This document shows, piece after piece, positions 1 to 8,538 of a stretch of 64,000 bases of DNA. Under the pieces are notes generated by a model. That model saw only the letters and a list, made by a program, of their open reading frames with translations, was not told the DNA's origin and made no database searches. Position 1 is the first letter of the stretch. Each line of letters opens with the position of its first letter. A program made the translations under genes and the position numbers. The stretch comes from Salinispora arenicola (GTDB taxonomy: Bacteria > Actinomycetota > Actinomycetes > Mycobacteriales > Micromonosporaceae), in the NCBI RefSeq assembly GCF_006716065.1, contig NZ_VFOL01000001.1:1860001-1924000 (forward strand). Reading direction: 5' to 3'.

Positions 1-949
1 GCGAAGGCTCGACAGAGGGTGCGCTGGCACGCCGGTATCGCGTTGCTTGTCGGGATATCGATGGTATCTCTCTGGGTGCTTGCGGCGCTGGAATCAGACC
101 AACGTGCCGACCACTACCTTGTGCAGGGAGCCCATCGTCCAATCGTGGATGTGTACCTGTTACTGTATGTCGGCGGGCTTTTGGTGGCGCTCGCGGAGAT
201 TGCGCGAATATGTCTACGGTACGCACGGATTGCCGGAGATTCGTGGCTGCGGATCGGCCTGTACTCTACCGCGCTTGGCGCAATGATCTATTCTGTCAAC
301 TTCATCAACCGCGCGGCCGGAATTATCTTCGTGCGTCTTGGTCTCGACCCCCTCAGGTGGGAGCTGGTGGTTGTTCCGGGCCTCGCGGTCGGCATGCCCC
401 TGATCATTGGGGGATTGACAGTTCCCGCATGGGGTCCGTACCTGTCGGCAGCCAGGTCCTGGATTCGCGACTGGCGGATCTACCGTAGCCTGTATGCGAT
501 ATGGTTTGCCGCTTTATCAATTGATCCCCGCAATCGCCCTGCACGCGCCGGGAACCTCCTACGGTGATCTCAACTACCGCCTGTGTAGGCGTACGGTGGA
601 GATATGGGACGGCATGCTGCTTCTTCGTGCCTACCGTGACAGTCGTGTCGCCGAGTACGCGGCGCGGCAGGCCGCGGCGGCGGGACTGCCGACTGACGAG
701 CAGCGAGTGATCGTGGAAGCCGCTGGCTTCAAGGCGGCGTTGCACGCCAAACAGCGGGGACGAATGCCGCCTCAAAGCGAGGTGGAACCTGACACATCGC
801 GCAGAGGAGACGACATCATCAGTGAAGCCCGGTGGCTTGCGCGAGTCGCAAAGGCATATCAGGCGTCGCCTATCGTGGCTGCCGCTGTCGCGTCGGCCGA
901 CAGCCTCGTTGACGAGACGATCCCTGACAGTCGTACGGGAGCCGGCTGA
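1..949 (+). pseudogene. MAB_1171c-type membrane protein, 5'-truncated by window edge and frameshifted
   Basis: The reading frame is open from base 1, so the gene starts upstream of the window. Frame 1 (to about 510) encodes several hydrophobic segments, then a cytosolic stretch including WRIYRSLYAIWF. It continues in frame 2 from base 512 as LYQLIPAIALHAPG and a C-terminal helical domain to the stop at 947-949. This matches the layout of the intact relative at 60477-61607, which also has membrane helices, then a conserved Trp/Leu/Val-Pro region, then a helical tail (DUF6545-like). Removing one G near 511 restores a continuous frame, so a single-base insertion or a sequencing error explains the break. 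The stop overlaps the ATG of the amidohydrolase (TGATG), suggesting coupled translation. The MAB_1171c name rests on family recognition; function is not known. Confidence 0.7.
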
Positions 950-2223
950 TGCGGCCGGTACGTCGGCCGGACCCGTCGGCTGTATTCGCGGTGCGCGCGG
1001 CCCGCATGTTCGACGGATTTGAGCTACACACCGGACATCCACTGGTGTTCGTGAAGAAGAGTCGGATCGTGGGTATCGACAAGTCCGGGGCCCATCCGGC
1101 GACCGAGGTGCCGGTTGTCGACCTTGGTGATGCCACACTACTGCCGGGTCTGATCGACACTCACGTGCACCTGGCCTTCGATCCCGAGGCGAGCGCCAAG
1201 CAGGAGATCGTCACGGACAGCGACGCGACGATCGTGCGACGGATGCGGCGACACGCCGGGCAGCACCTGACGGCCGGCGTCACGACCGTGCGGGACCTCG
1301 GCGATCGCGGCTATCTCAGCCTCGACATACGCGACTCTGCCGGCCAGGCTCCGGGTCTGTACCCGGAGATTCTGTGTGCCGGTCCGCCAATCACCAGACA
1401 CGGCGGTCACTGTTGGTTCCTGGGGGGAGAGGCCGACGGTGCCGACGCTATCCGGAAGGCCGTTGCGCATCGCGTTGCACGGGGCGTTGACGCGGTGAAG
1501 ATCATGGCCACCGGCGGTGCGATCACTCCCGGATGGCGTCCGGACGAGTCCCAGTACAACGCCGAGGAGCTTCGGTGTGCCGCAGAGGCGGCGCACCGGT
1601 CCGGGGTGCCCATCACCGCACATGCACACGGTCCGCAGGGCATCGCTGACGCCGTTGCCGGGGGCATGGACGGTGTCGAGCACTGCTCGTTCTTCACCAG
1701 GGATGGCATCGAACCGGACTGGGAACTGGTCGATGCCATGGCTGAGGTGGGAACGTACGTGGGCGCCACCGAGGCATGGCTTCCGGAGGGCAAGATGCTG
1801 GCACCGCATCTGGCTCAGCGTCTCGAACAACGTACCCAGACCTTTGCCCGGATGCACCGCGCGGGAGTGCGCCTGGTGTGTTGCTCGGACGCGGGAGCGG
1901 GTCCCCGTAAGCCACACGGGGTGCTGCCCCACGGCATCGTCCACCTCGGTGGGAACGGATGGGCCAACGTCGAGGCCCTCAGGTCGGTGACGACCCTCGC
2001 TGCGGAAGCCTGTGCACTCGCCGACCGGAAGGGACGGATCGCGGTCGGACACGACGCCGACCTGCTCGCCGTAGCAGGTAACCCACTCGAACGGCTGACG
2101 GACATGTTCCGGGTCTCCGCCGTCTGGCGGGGTGGCACCCCGGTCGACCTGCGGACCGTCGGCAGTCGGGAGCGAAGAACGGGGCCGGGCGGATCCACGG
2201 TTGAGGGATTGGGCCGTTCGTGA
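949..2223 (+). CDS. Amidohydrolase superfamily protein (Xaa-Pro dipeptidase/imidazolonepropionase-like)
   Basis: 424 residues with the complete metal-dependent amidohydrolase pattern: LIDTHVHLAF (first metal-binding HxH), a Lys in DAVKIMATGG (bridging carbamylated Lys position), AHAHG, VEHCSFF and LVCCSDAGAG (late metal/catalytic Asp), plus a C-terminal GHDADLLAV beta-sandwich return typical of the family. The expected reaction is hydrolysis of an amide or peptide-like bond with one or two divalent metals; the substrate cannot be read from sequence, although this subfamily often cleaves dipeptides or acyl-amino acids. No signal peptide, so cytosolic. The ATG shares one base with the stop of the upstream membrane protein. 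It remains intact although both the membrane gene before it and the protease gene after it are frameshifted. Confidence 0.85.
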   Translation: MRPVRRPDPSAVFAVRAARMFDGFELHTGHPLVFVKKSRIVGIDKSGAHPATEVPVVDLGDATLLPGLIDTHVHLAFDPEASAKQEIVTDSDATIVRRMRRHAGQHLTAGVTTVRDLGDRGYLSLDIRDSAGQAPGLYPEILCAGPPITRHGGHCWFLGGEADGADAIRKAVAHRVARGVDAVKIMATGGAITPGWRPDESQYNAEELRCAAEAAHRSGVPITAHAHGPQGIADAVAGGMDGVEHCSFFTRDGIEPDWELVDAMAEVGTYVGATEAWLPEGKMLAPHLAQRLEQRTQTFARMHRAGVRLVCCSDAGAGPRKPHGVLPHGIVHLGGNGWANVEALRSVTTLAAEACALADRKGRIAVGHDADLLAVAGNPLERLTDMFRVSAVWRGGTPVDLRTVGSRERRTGPGGSTVEGLGRS

Positions 2224-2266
2224 TCGTCACATGCCCGCCGAGCGAGCATGACCGAAAGGGGCCGAG

Positions 2267-2772
2267 GTGAATGAACGAGAGCTAACTCGGCGGTGCGAGC
2301 GGGTCGTCAGGGATTTGGACTTCCCCCAGCCGTTCACGATCGACGAGTTCTGCAGCAGGCTCGGCCAACGCAGGGGACGTCCGATCCAACTCGTGCCACA
2401 GCGCTTCCCGCCGCAGGGTCCGTGCGGGGCCTTGGTGGCAACTGTCCAGATGGATGTGATCTTTTTCAGGTGGGCACCAGCGTTTCCCATCAGAATCACA
2501 TCGTTGCCCATGAAATCGGGCACTTGGTTTGTGGGCACCCGGCGCAGTCGCTTTTGGACGACATCGACCTGCAGCTGTTCCTGCCCGCTATCAACCCCCG
2601 GCTGATTCGGCACATGCTCGCCCGTGCCGGGTATGACGAGACCGCTGAGCGTGAGGCCGAGATCTTCGCCTCGCTCGTGACGCGACGAGCGTCCACGTCG
2701 AGGTGGACCCCGCCTTCCGATGCGCCTCCTCTCAAGCGCATCGCGCGGTCGCTGGCGGCGCGCCGAACCTGA
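2267..2772 (+). pseudogene. ImmA/IrrE-family metalloprotease with a one-base frameshift
   Basis: The first part (GTG at 2267) reads RCERVVRDLDFPQPFTIDEF and continues to MDVIFF. The rest is in another frame and contains VGTSVSHQNHIVAHEIGHLV, i.e. the HExxH zinc motif of ImmA/IrrE (DUF955) peptidases, followed by a downstream EREAEIFAS glutamate region. Comparison with the intact paralogue at 59956-60480 (NDRTSPLHQRHIILHEMGH) shows the two halves join directly if one T is added to the T run at 2462-2466. Family members cleave XRE-type repressors, and an XRE-type gene follows at 3181. Either a real inactivation, a sequencing error in a homopolymer, or less likely a programmed -1 shift. Confidence 0.8.
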
Positions 2773-3110
2773 CTCTGACCGAGTCGTCCGGCGACTGGAG
2801 TCGGTGGTGCCCGACCTGGTGTCGAGCGGCTCGTCTGTACGGCGTCCTCGTCCTGCTGTCGGCGGTCACCCTGTCTCGGCAAATGCGGTGACCAGCCCGG
2901 ATGTGGCCTTCTCGTATGCCCCGTGCCGCACGAGTGGGCCTCACCGGCGCTTCCGGCGGGTGCCCTTCCTGGCGAGATGGAGACGAGGCGCCACGGTGCC
3001 CCGCCCGCATCCCCCGCGCACCCCTGGAAGGCGGTCATCGCTGATCTCGCGTACTTTGAAGCTGATCGTGGATGGCCTGCAGCATAGGCACAAGCCCGCG
3101 CCGCGGGCAA
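2773..3110. other. Gene-free stretch between the protease pseudogene and the HTH gene
   Basis: About 340 bases with only short overlapping reading frames in several phases and no recognisable motif. It may contain eroded coding sequence of the module, but nothing here can be named. The last 70 bases before the HTH gene become noticeably AT-rich, which fits a promoter. Confidence 0.4.
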
Positions 3111-3151
3111 TACTTTAGTAATTTTCTCATGCGCCTGCAAACACTAGAGTA
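3111..3151. promoter_or_regulatory. Pair of ACTNNAGTA palindromes upstream of the HTH gene
   Basis: TACTTTAGTA at 3111-3120 is a perfect palindrome around a TT centre. CACTAGAGTA at 3142-3151 repeats the pattern with one arm mismatch. Their centres are 31 bases apart (three helical turns), in the only AT-rich stretch of the neighbourhood and 30-70 bases before the ATG at 3181. This arrangement is what an autoregulated XRE-type protein would bind as two dimers on one face. Binding is inferred. Confidence 0.45.
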
Positions 3152-3180
3152 GTCGCAGGAGAGGCAGGTGGGAGGGTCGC

Positions 3181-3651
3181 ATGGCCATCAAGGACGAGTC
3201 GGGTGCCACATCGCCCACTCTTCAGGACAAGATCAACATGCTCGTTGCCCTGCCTCTACCCCATGAGCACGTATCGGGCATTTCCGATAATCCCGATAGT
3301 ATCGGTGAGCGTATCAAGGTGATTGCCAAGGCTGCCGGGATCTCCGACTCGCTTCTCAACGCGTTGCGCCTCGGGCGGCGGGACAACCCCACCAAGGTGA
3401 CAATGCAGAGGCTCGCCGACCTCTACGACATTGATCCCGCCTACTTCACCGACGGTCCGCTCGGCACCGAGATATACCGCCAGCTCCAGCTGCTGCAAAC
3501 GATGGCCGAGATCAAGAAGGCGCACACCCCTCAGCTGAAGATCGCCTTCCGTGACCACTTTGGCTTGTCCGCCAGAGGGGCTGACACCGCCTTGCAGATT
3601 CTGGAGCAGTTACGCGACCTTGAGGCCGGCAGCGGCTCCCGCGAACCATGA
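3181..3651 (+). CDS. XRE-type helix-turn-helix regulator
   Basis: 156 residues; ATG preceded by a GGGAGG ribosome site. Residues about 38-85 (SIGERIKVIAKAAGISDSLL through TMQRLADLYDIDPAYF) form a Cro/C1-like HTH followed by the typical 'which position in the list of residues' YF end; the C-terminal half (about 90-150) is helical and without a known enzymatic motif. Proteins of this layout sit beside ImmA/IrrE proteases and MAB_1171c membrane proteins in actinobacteria, and here the gene follows the broken protease gene in the same direction. It is the only apparently intact DNA-binding member of the left-hand module. Probably binds the palindromes just upstream (inference). Confidence 0.7.
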   Translation: MAIKDESGATSPTLQDKINMLVALPLPHEHVSGISDNPDSIGERIKVIAKAAGISDSLLNALRLGRRDNPTKVTMQRLADLYDIDPAYFTDGPLGTEIYRQLQLLQTMAEIKKAHTPQLKIAFRDHFGLSARGADTALQILEQLRDLEAGSGSREP

Positions 3652-3660
3652 CAACCCTGT

Positions 3661-3709
3661 CCTGCGGCCTGCGGCCTGCGGCCTGCGGCCTGCGGCCTGC
3701 GGCCTGCGG
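3661..3709 (+). repeat. Seven perfect tandem copies of the heptamer CCTGCGG
   Basis: Begins 10 bases after the HTH stop codon. Seven exact 7-base units, total 49 bases. Because 7 is not a multiple of 3 it does not favour one protein phase. A simple-sequence tract like this is prone to copy-number change by slippage. Confidence 0.95.
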
Positions 3710-4116
3710 CTCAGGTCATGGCTGCTCGTGTGTGCCGGCTGTCCAGGCTGAGGTAGCCGCCGGCTGTTGGACTGCCGATTCCGACCGCGTTGGCGACGCG
3801 ACCTGCACCCGCCGGGACGTCAGGGCTCCCCACACCGGTGTAGCGGATGCTCCACCTCGGGGCGCTCGCAGTGCCGTGAGCGCCCGGGACGCCGCGCAGC
3901 AGCCCAGCATCCGCCGGAACCGCGGAGCCGGCACGTGTGCGCCAGTGGTGTTGGCCGCCCCGCGGGAGGTGTCGCCGGCGCAGGGCACCTTGCGTCGCCG
4001 GGACAACACCCTCGGCCATCCGACTGTCGTGAGTGGAGAAACGCTGCCACGAGCTGGCGCCGGTCCGGCGCGTCGTTGCCGGGCGGCCGCGCGTGACGCC
4101 GCTACGGTGGGACATC
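3710..4116. other. Intergenic stretch without a supported gene
   Basis: About 400 bases. Long GC-rich reading frames exist in both directions but have neither a family motif nor a good ribosome site, and they overlap each other. Probably the promoter region of the next gene lies at its end. Confidence 0.4.
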
Positions 4117-4827
4117 ATGCGTCTGACGGTCGGCCCCTTGCCTCCCGCCGTTTACTGGCGGCGTCGCGCCGTCGTACTCGGAGCGGTGTTTCTTTTTCTG
4201 GTTGTCGTTTTCTACTCGTGGGGTAGTTCGGAGGAGCCGGGCAGCCCGGCGGCGCAGTCGGCGTCGCCGGACTCGACGCCCGACTCCACCGCCTCGGCGG
4301 AGGCCCCGCGGTCGGGCACACCATCGCCGGGCGGCTCGGGGGACGCCGGCGGGGAGAATCCGCTCGGCTCCGAGCCGACTGCGGCGGCCCCCACGAATGA
4401 CCCGCCCCCGGAGCCCCCGGCTGCTGACGCCGGCGCCTGCACCGATGACGAGATCATCGTCACCGCCGTCGCCCGGCCCGCGTCAGTGGGTAGGGGCGCA
4501 GCCGTTGATCTTCAATTGAAGATCAGGAACAGCTCGGACCGGACATGCAGTCGAGACGTCGGTGCGGACCTGCAGGAGTTGTTCCTCAAAGCGGGTGCGG
4601 CGACGATCTGGTCCTCCGACACCTGTGGCAACGGCACGGGCTCCGACGTTCAGTCGTTCACGCCGAACTTCGAGCGCTCCTATCAGATCACCTGGAACGG
4701 CAACGACGACACACGCTGCTCCGGCGGAGTAGCTACCGGCCCCGATGCGCCGGCCGGCGCCTACCAGGTGCTCGCTCGGGTCGGCACCGAGCTCAGTGAA
4801 CCCGTACGACTCACCATCACGGGCTGA
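4117..4827 (+). CDS. Membrane-anchored extracytoplasmic protein, unknown function
   Basis: 236 residues from the ATG at 4117, chosen because the hydrophobic anchor VVLGAVFLFLVVVFYSW then lies near the N-terminus (about residues 12-30). A Ser/Pro/Glu/Ala-rich linker of roughly 80 residues follows, then a C-terminal domain of about 110 residues with beta-rich character and four cysteines (GACTDD, RTCSRD, DTCGNG, TRCSGG) that could form two disulfides outside the cell. Gene end faces the end of disA with 24 bases between. The fold resembles an Ig-like or CARDB-type adhesive domain, but I cannot assign a function. Confidence 0.6.
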   Translation: MRLTVGPLPPAVYWRRRAVVLGAVFLFLVVVFYSWGSSEEPGSPAAQSASPDSTPDSTASAEAPRSGTPSPGGSGDAGGENPLGSEPTAAAPTNDPPPEPPAADAGACTDDEIIVTAVARPASVGRGAAVDLQLKIRNSSDRTCSRDVGADLQELFLKAGAATIWSSDTCGNGTGSDVQSFTPNFERSYQITWNGNDDTRCSGGVATGPDAPAGAYQVLARVGTELSEPVRLTITG

Positions 4828-4851
4828 CCCGGCCGGCCGCACCGCCGGCCC

Positions 4852-6027
4852 TCAGACGTAGCGTTCCAGGATCGATGCCTCGGCGAGTCGGGAAAGCCCT
4901 TCCCGCACGCCCCTGGCGCGGGCATCTCCCACGCCCTCGACGGCCTGCAGGTCCTCCACGGTCGCGCCGAGTAGCCGCTGAAGGCTGCCGAAGTGCCCCA
5001 CCAGACGGTCCACGATCGCTACCGGCAGGCGCGGTACCTTGGCCAGTAGCCGGAAGCCGCGCGGGCTGAGCGCGGCGTCCAGCGCGTCGGAGGCCGCCGG
5101 ATAGCCGATCGCTCGGGAGACCGCAACCAGATCGATCAGTTCGGTTGCGGTAAGCAGGTCTAATTCGACCAGGGCCTCGTCAAGGGTGCGTGACTTGCGG
5201 CCGGTGGGCAGGTAGTCCCGGATGACCAGGGTGCGGTCGGCGTCCACGCCGGCCATCAACTCGTCAAGTTGCAGGGCGAGTAGCCGGCCGTCGGTGCCCA
5301 GTTCCACCACGTACCCGGCGATCTCGTCCGCGATCCGGCGGACCATCTCCAGTCGTTGGACGACGGCGACCGCGTCCCGAACGGTGACCAGGTCCTCGAT
5401 CTCCAGGGCGGAGAGGGTGCCGGACACCTCATCCAGGCGCAGCTTGTATCGCTCGAGCGTGGCGAGCGCCTGGTTGGCTCGGGAGAGGATGGCGGCCGAG
5501 TCGTCCAGCACGTGCCGCTGACCGTTGACGTAGAGGCTGATGATCCGCATGGACTGGCTCACCGAAATGACCGGGTAGCCGGTCTGGCGGGCGACCCGCT
5601 CGGCGGTACGGTGACGGGTGCCGGACTCCTCGGTCGGGATCGCGGGATCGGGCATCAGGTGCACTGCCGCGCGGACGATCCGGCTACCGTCGCTGGAAAG
5701 CACCACTGCGCCATCCATTTTGCACAATTCTCGTACGCGGGTGGCGGAGAACTCCACGTCGAGCGGGAAGCCGCCAGTGCAGAGGCTCTCGACGACCTTG
5801 TCGTAGCCGAGGACGATCAAGGCTCCGGTGCGTCCGCGGAGGATCCGCTCCAGACCGTCGCGTAGGGCGGTGCCCGGTGCCATCAGGGCCAGGTTGGCGC
5901 GCAGCGGGTCACTGGCCACGCCTCCGGTCACGTGCACGCTGATCGGACGGGCGGGCGAACCCACGGCAGCGGTGCGGGCATGCGGCGTCGCGCCGGCAGG
6001 CTTGGTGGCATCGCGGTCGATCGGCAC
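4852..6027 (-). CDS. disA: DNA integrity scanning protein DisA, diadenylate cyclase
   Basis: 391 residues. Condenses two ATP to the second messenger c-di-AMP and scans DNA for branched structures. The N-terminal DAC domain carries the two diagnostic motifs KMDGAVVL (DGA at about 105-107) and GTRHRTAER (RHR at about 138-140). A helical linker follows, and the C-terminus has helix-hairpin-helix DNA-binding motifs ([20 protein letters not shown]). There is an N-terminal extension of about 30 residues relative to the shorter family members. Located just downstream of radA on the same strand (80-base gap), the order seen in mycobacteria, where RadA modulates DisA. Octameric in the family. Confidence 0.96.
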   Translation of the reverse strand: MPIDRDATKPAGATPHARTAAVGSPARPISVHVTGGVASDPLRANLALMAPGTALRDGLERILRGRTGALIVLGYDKVVESLCTGGFPLDVEFSATRVRELCKMDGAVVLSSDGSRIVRAAVHLMPDPAIPTEESGTRHRTAERVARQTGYPVISVSQSMRIISLYVNGQRHVLDDSAAILSRANQALATLERYKLRLDEVSGTLSALEIEDLVTVRDAVAVVQRLEMVRRIADEIAGYVVELGTDGRLLALQLDELMAGVDADRTLVIRDYLPTGRKSRTLDEALVELDLLTATELIDLVAVSRAIGYPAASDALDAALSPRGFRLLAKVPRLPVAIVDRLVGHFGSLQRLLGATVEDLQAVEGVGDARARGVREGLSRLAEASILERYV

Positions 6028-6107
6028 GGGAACAGTCTACGGACTACTCTGCGGTGGGTGCTGCCGCGGTTACTGTGATGTGTCGTGCTGCCGGAATTAA
6101 CCCCGTG

Positions 6108-7607
6108 TCATCTTTCTACTCCGGCTCGGGGTGGAACATTGTGACCCGTCGGCTCTGGGCCGTATTCCGCTGATGCCCGCGCGACCGCTTGGAGCGCGGC
6201 CCGGACGTCACCGACCTCGATCACCCGCAGCTGGTCGGCCGGGACGCCGGTGCTCTCCGGACCGCAACCCGGTGGCACGAGCGCGAGCCGGAAGCCGAGG
6301 CGGGCCGCCTCGGCGAGCCGGCGCGGCACCGCCCCGACCCGACGTACCTCACCGGTCAGTCCGACCTCACCGATCGCCACCAGGTGCGGAGCGATCGCAA
6401 GATTCAACCCACCGGAGGCGACTGCCAGCGCGACCGCCAGGTCGGCAGCGGGCTCGACGACCCGGATGCCGCCGACAGTGGCCGCGAAAACCTCCCGATC
6501 GTGCAGGGTCAACCGTTCGGTGCGCCGTTGGAGCACCGCCAGGACCATGGCGAGTCGGGCCGAGTCGAGCCCGGAAACCGTCCGCCTCGGCGATCCGGCC
6601 ACCGTAGCTCCGATCAACGCCTGCACCTCAGTGACCAGGGCACGTCGCCCTTCCATCGCCACCGTGACGCAGGTGCCGGGCACCGGCTCCGAATAGCGCG
6701 TGAGAAAGAGCCCGGACGGGTCGGCCAGGCTGCTGATGCCGCCCTCATGCATCTCGAAACAGCCGACCTCGTCGGCCGCGCCGAAGCGGTTCTTCACGCC
6801 CCGCACCAACCGCAGGGACGAGTGCTTGTCGCCCTCGAAGTGCAGCACCACGTCGACCAGGTGCTCGAGCACCCGCGGGCCGGCCACCTGGCCATCCTTG
6901 GTGACGTGCCCCACCAGCAGGGTCGCTATGCCGCGCTCCTTGGCGACCGCCACGAGGGCCGCGGTGACTGCGCGGACCTGGGTCACCCCGCCGGGCACCC
7001 CCTCGGTGCCGGTGGTCGAGATCGTCTGCACCGAATCCAGGACCAGCAGTCCCGGCTTGACGGCGTCCAGGTGCCCGAGCACCGCGGCGAGGTCACTCTC
7101 GGCAGCCAGGTAGAGCTGATCGTGCAGGGTGCCCATCCGTTCGGCACGCAACCGGACCTGGCTGACTGACTCCTCGCCACTGACCACGAGCGATGGGCTG
7201 GTGCCACCGACGGCCCACTGTTGCGCTACATCGAGCAGCAGGGTCGACTTGCCTACCCCCGGCTCCCCGGCGAGTAGCACCACCGCGCCGGGAACCAGAC
7301 CACCGCCGAGAACTCGGTCGAGCTCGCTGACGCCGGTCGGGCGGGCCTGCGCGGGCGCGGCGCTGATGGTGGCGATAGGCCGCGCGGGCTCGGCCGGCAG
7401 TCGGGAACTGACCACTCGACCGGAGACGGTCGGGCCCGTCATCGTGCACTCGACGACCGAGCCCCACTCGCCGCACTCCGGGCAGCGCCCGAACCACTTC
7501 GGTGGTTGGTGGCCGCAGGCGTCGCACTCGTAGGCCGGACGGGGTTCGCGGGCAGCGCGGGTACGGCCGCCGGTCGAGCCGGCGCGGGGAGATCGGGAGG
7601 TGGTCAC
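6108..7607 (-). CDS. radA: DNA repair protein RadA (Sms)
   Basis: 499 residues. RecA-like ATPase that helps process recombination intermediates by branch migration. N-terminal zinc finger with CDACG (C28, C31) and CPECG (C42, C45), Walker A GEPGVGKST at about 114-122, the RadA-specific KNRFG motif after the ATPase core, and a C-terminal Lon-protease-like domain without an obvious catalytic Ser-Lys need. Followed by disA in the same direction, and in the family the two proteins interact. Start is the ATG at 7607. Confidence 0.97.
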   Translation of the reverse strand: MTTSRSPRAGSTGGRTRAAREPRPAYECDACGHQPPKWFGRCPECGEWGSVVECTMTGPTVSGRVVSSRLPAEPARPIATISAAPAQARPTGVSELDRVLGGGLVPGAVVLLAGEPGVGKSTLLLDVAQQWAVGGTSPSLVVSGEESVSQVRLRAERMGTLHDQLYLAAESDLAAVLGHLDAVKPGLLVLDSVQTISTTGTEGVPGGVTQVRAVTAALVAVAKERGIATLLVGHVTKDGQVAGPRVLEHLVDVVLHFEGDKHSSLRLVRGVKNRFGAADEVGCFEMHEGGISSLADPSGLFLTRYSEPVPGTCVTVAMEGRRALVTEVQALIGATVAGSPRRTVSGLDSARLAMVLAVLQRRTERLTLHDREVFAATVGGIRVVEPAADLAVALAVASGGLNLAIAPHLVAIGEVGLTGEVRRVGAVPRRLAEAARLGFRLALVPPGCGPESTGVPADQLRVIEVGDVRAALQAVARASAEYGPEPTGHNVPPRAGVER

Positions 7608-7725
7608 ACCGGGACACTAACCGCCGCGTACGACCCGAGCACTGTCTGTGTGGGGGCGTCAACCGGCGCTTTCCGGAAGCCTAACCGTGCTCCGGGCTGG
7701 GGCACCCCGGTGGCCCGATCGGCGG

Positions 7726-8400
7726 TCAGTGCCCGCCGCCCTCGCCGCCGTGCCCGTTCTCCAGCTTTTCGAACCCCGTCTCACGTTCGATGATCGGCGC
7801 CGGGGGCGGGGCTGGAGTCAGGGGTACGGAGACCGGGGCCGCGGCCCTGATCGCGGTGCCGTCGAAGTCGAAGGTCAGATAGACGTTCTGCCCGCTTCGC
7901 AACGACTCGTTCAGGCCGATCAGCCGCAACACCGTCGACCCCGCGCTGTTGAGCTGCACGTAGCCCAGCGGTGGCACCTCGACCTGGGCCGGCTGGCCGG
8001 CGGGAGGCGTGGCGGCGTCCGGTGCGGGGGACTCGGTGCCCGCGGGCGTCGCTGACGGACCCTCCCCCATTGGGGCGGTGGGCTCGGTGATGACGACGTC
8101 GAGGGCATCCTCGGTGGTGACGGTCACCCTGACCGTGTCCCGTGAGTCGTTGTACAGGGTCACGTTCAGGTTCGCGTCGTCGCCGGCCTGGTAACCGTCC
8201 ACCCCTGGGTAGGCGACCAGCAGGCCACGGAGGCCGTATTCGCCGCTCTCGGCCGCGATGTTGACGCCCTGGATCGACGATTCGGTCTCGGCCGTCTCGG
8301 CGACCTGGCCGGCGCTGCATGCGGAGAGCAGCAACCCACTCGCCGCCATCCCGGCGAGTAGCAGGGCCGACCGCCGGGAACCCCTGGTCGAGCGCGTCAC
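7726..8400 (-). CDS. lpqE: LpqE-like lipoprotein
   Basis: 224 residues from the GTG at 8400, chosen over an upstream start because GAGGAGG lies 6 bases before it and the signal peptide then starts correctly. Twin Arg/Lys-containing n-region, hydrophobic core and lipobox LLLSACSA: the Cys would be lipidated and the protein anchored outside the membrane. The mature part has a beta-sandwich pattern with an internal Pro/Ala/Thr-rich insert and a Gly/His-rich tail (ENGHGGEGGGH). In mycobacteria the lipoprotein LpqE occupies the same place next to radA, and the length fits. Function of LpqE is not established; a metal or copper link is suggested only by the His-rich tail. Confidence 0.75.
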   Translation of the reverse strand: MTRSTRGSRRSALLLAGMAASGLLLSACSAGQVAETAETESSIQGVNIAAESGEYGLRGLLVAYPGVDGYQAGDDANLNVTLYNDSRDTVRVTVTTEDALDVVITEPTAPMGEGPSATPAGTESPAPDAATPPAGQPAQVEVPPLGYVQLNSAGSTVLRLIGLNESLRSGQNVYLTFDFDGTAIRAAAPVSVPLTPAPPPAPIIERETGFEKLENGHGGEGGGH

Positions 8401-8538
8401 GTCGGTCCTCCTCGTCACGATCCCGCCCGGTCGTACGCCGGGCACGGTGGCCATGCCCGTGCAGACCGCGCTCCAGGGTAGTTGGGCCTGATCCAGTTCC
8501 GCACGCCGACCCGGGGATGCCACCTCCGTGGAGGGCTC

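Noticed and set aside
3648..4226. Plus-strand frame through the heptamer repeat
   Set aside because: Product is low-complexity (repeated LRPAACG); no family feature; repeat length is not phase-selecting.
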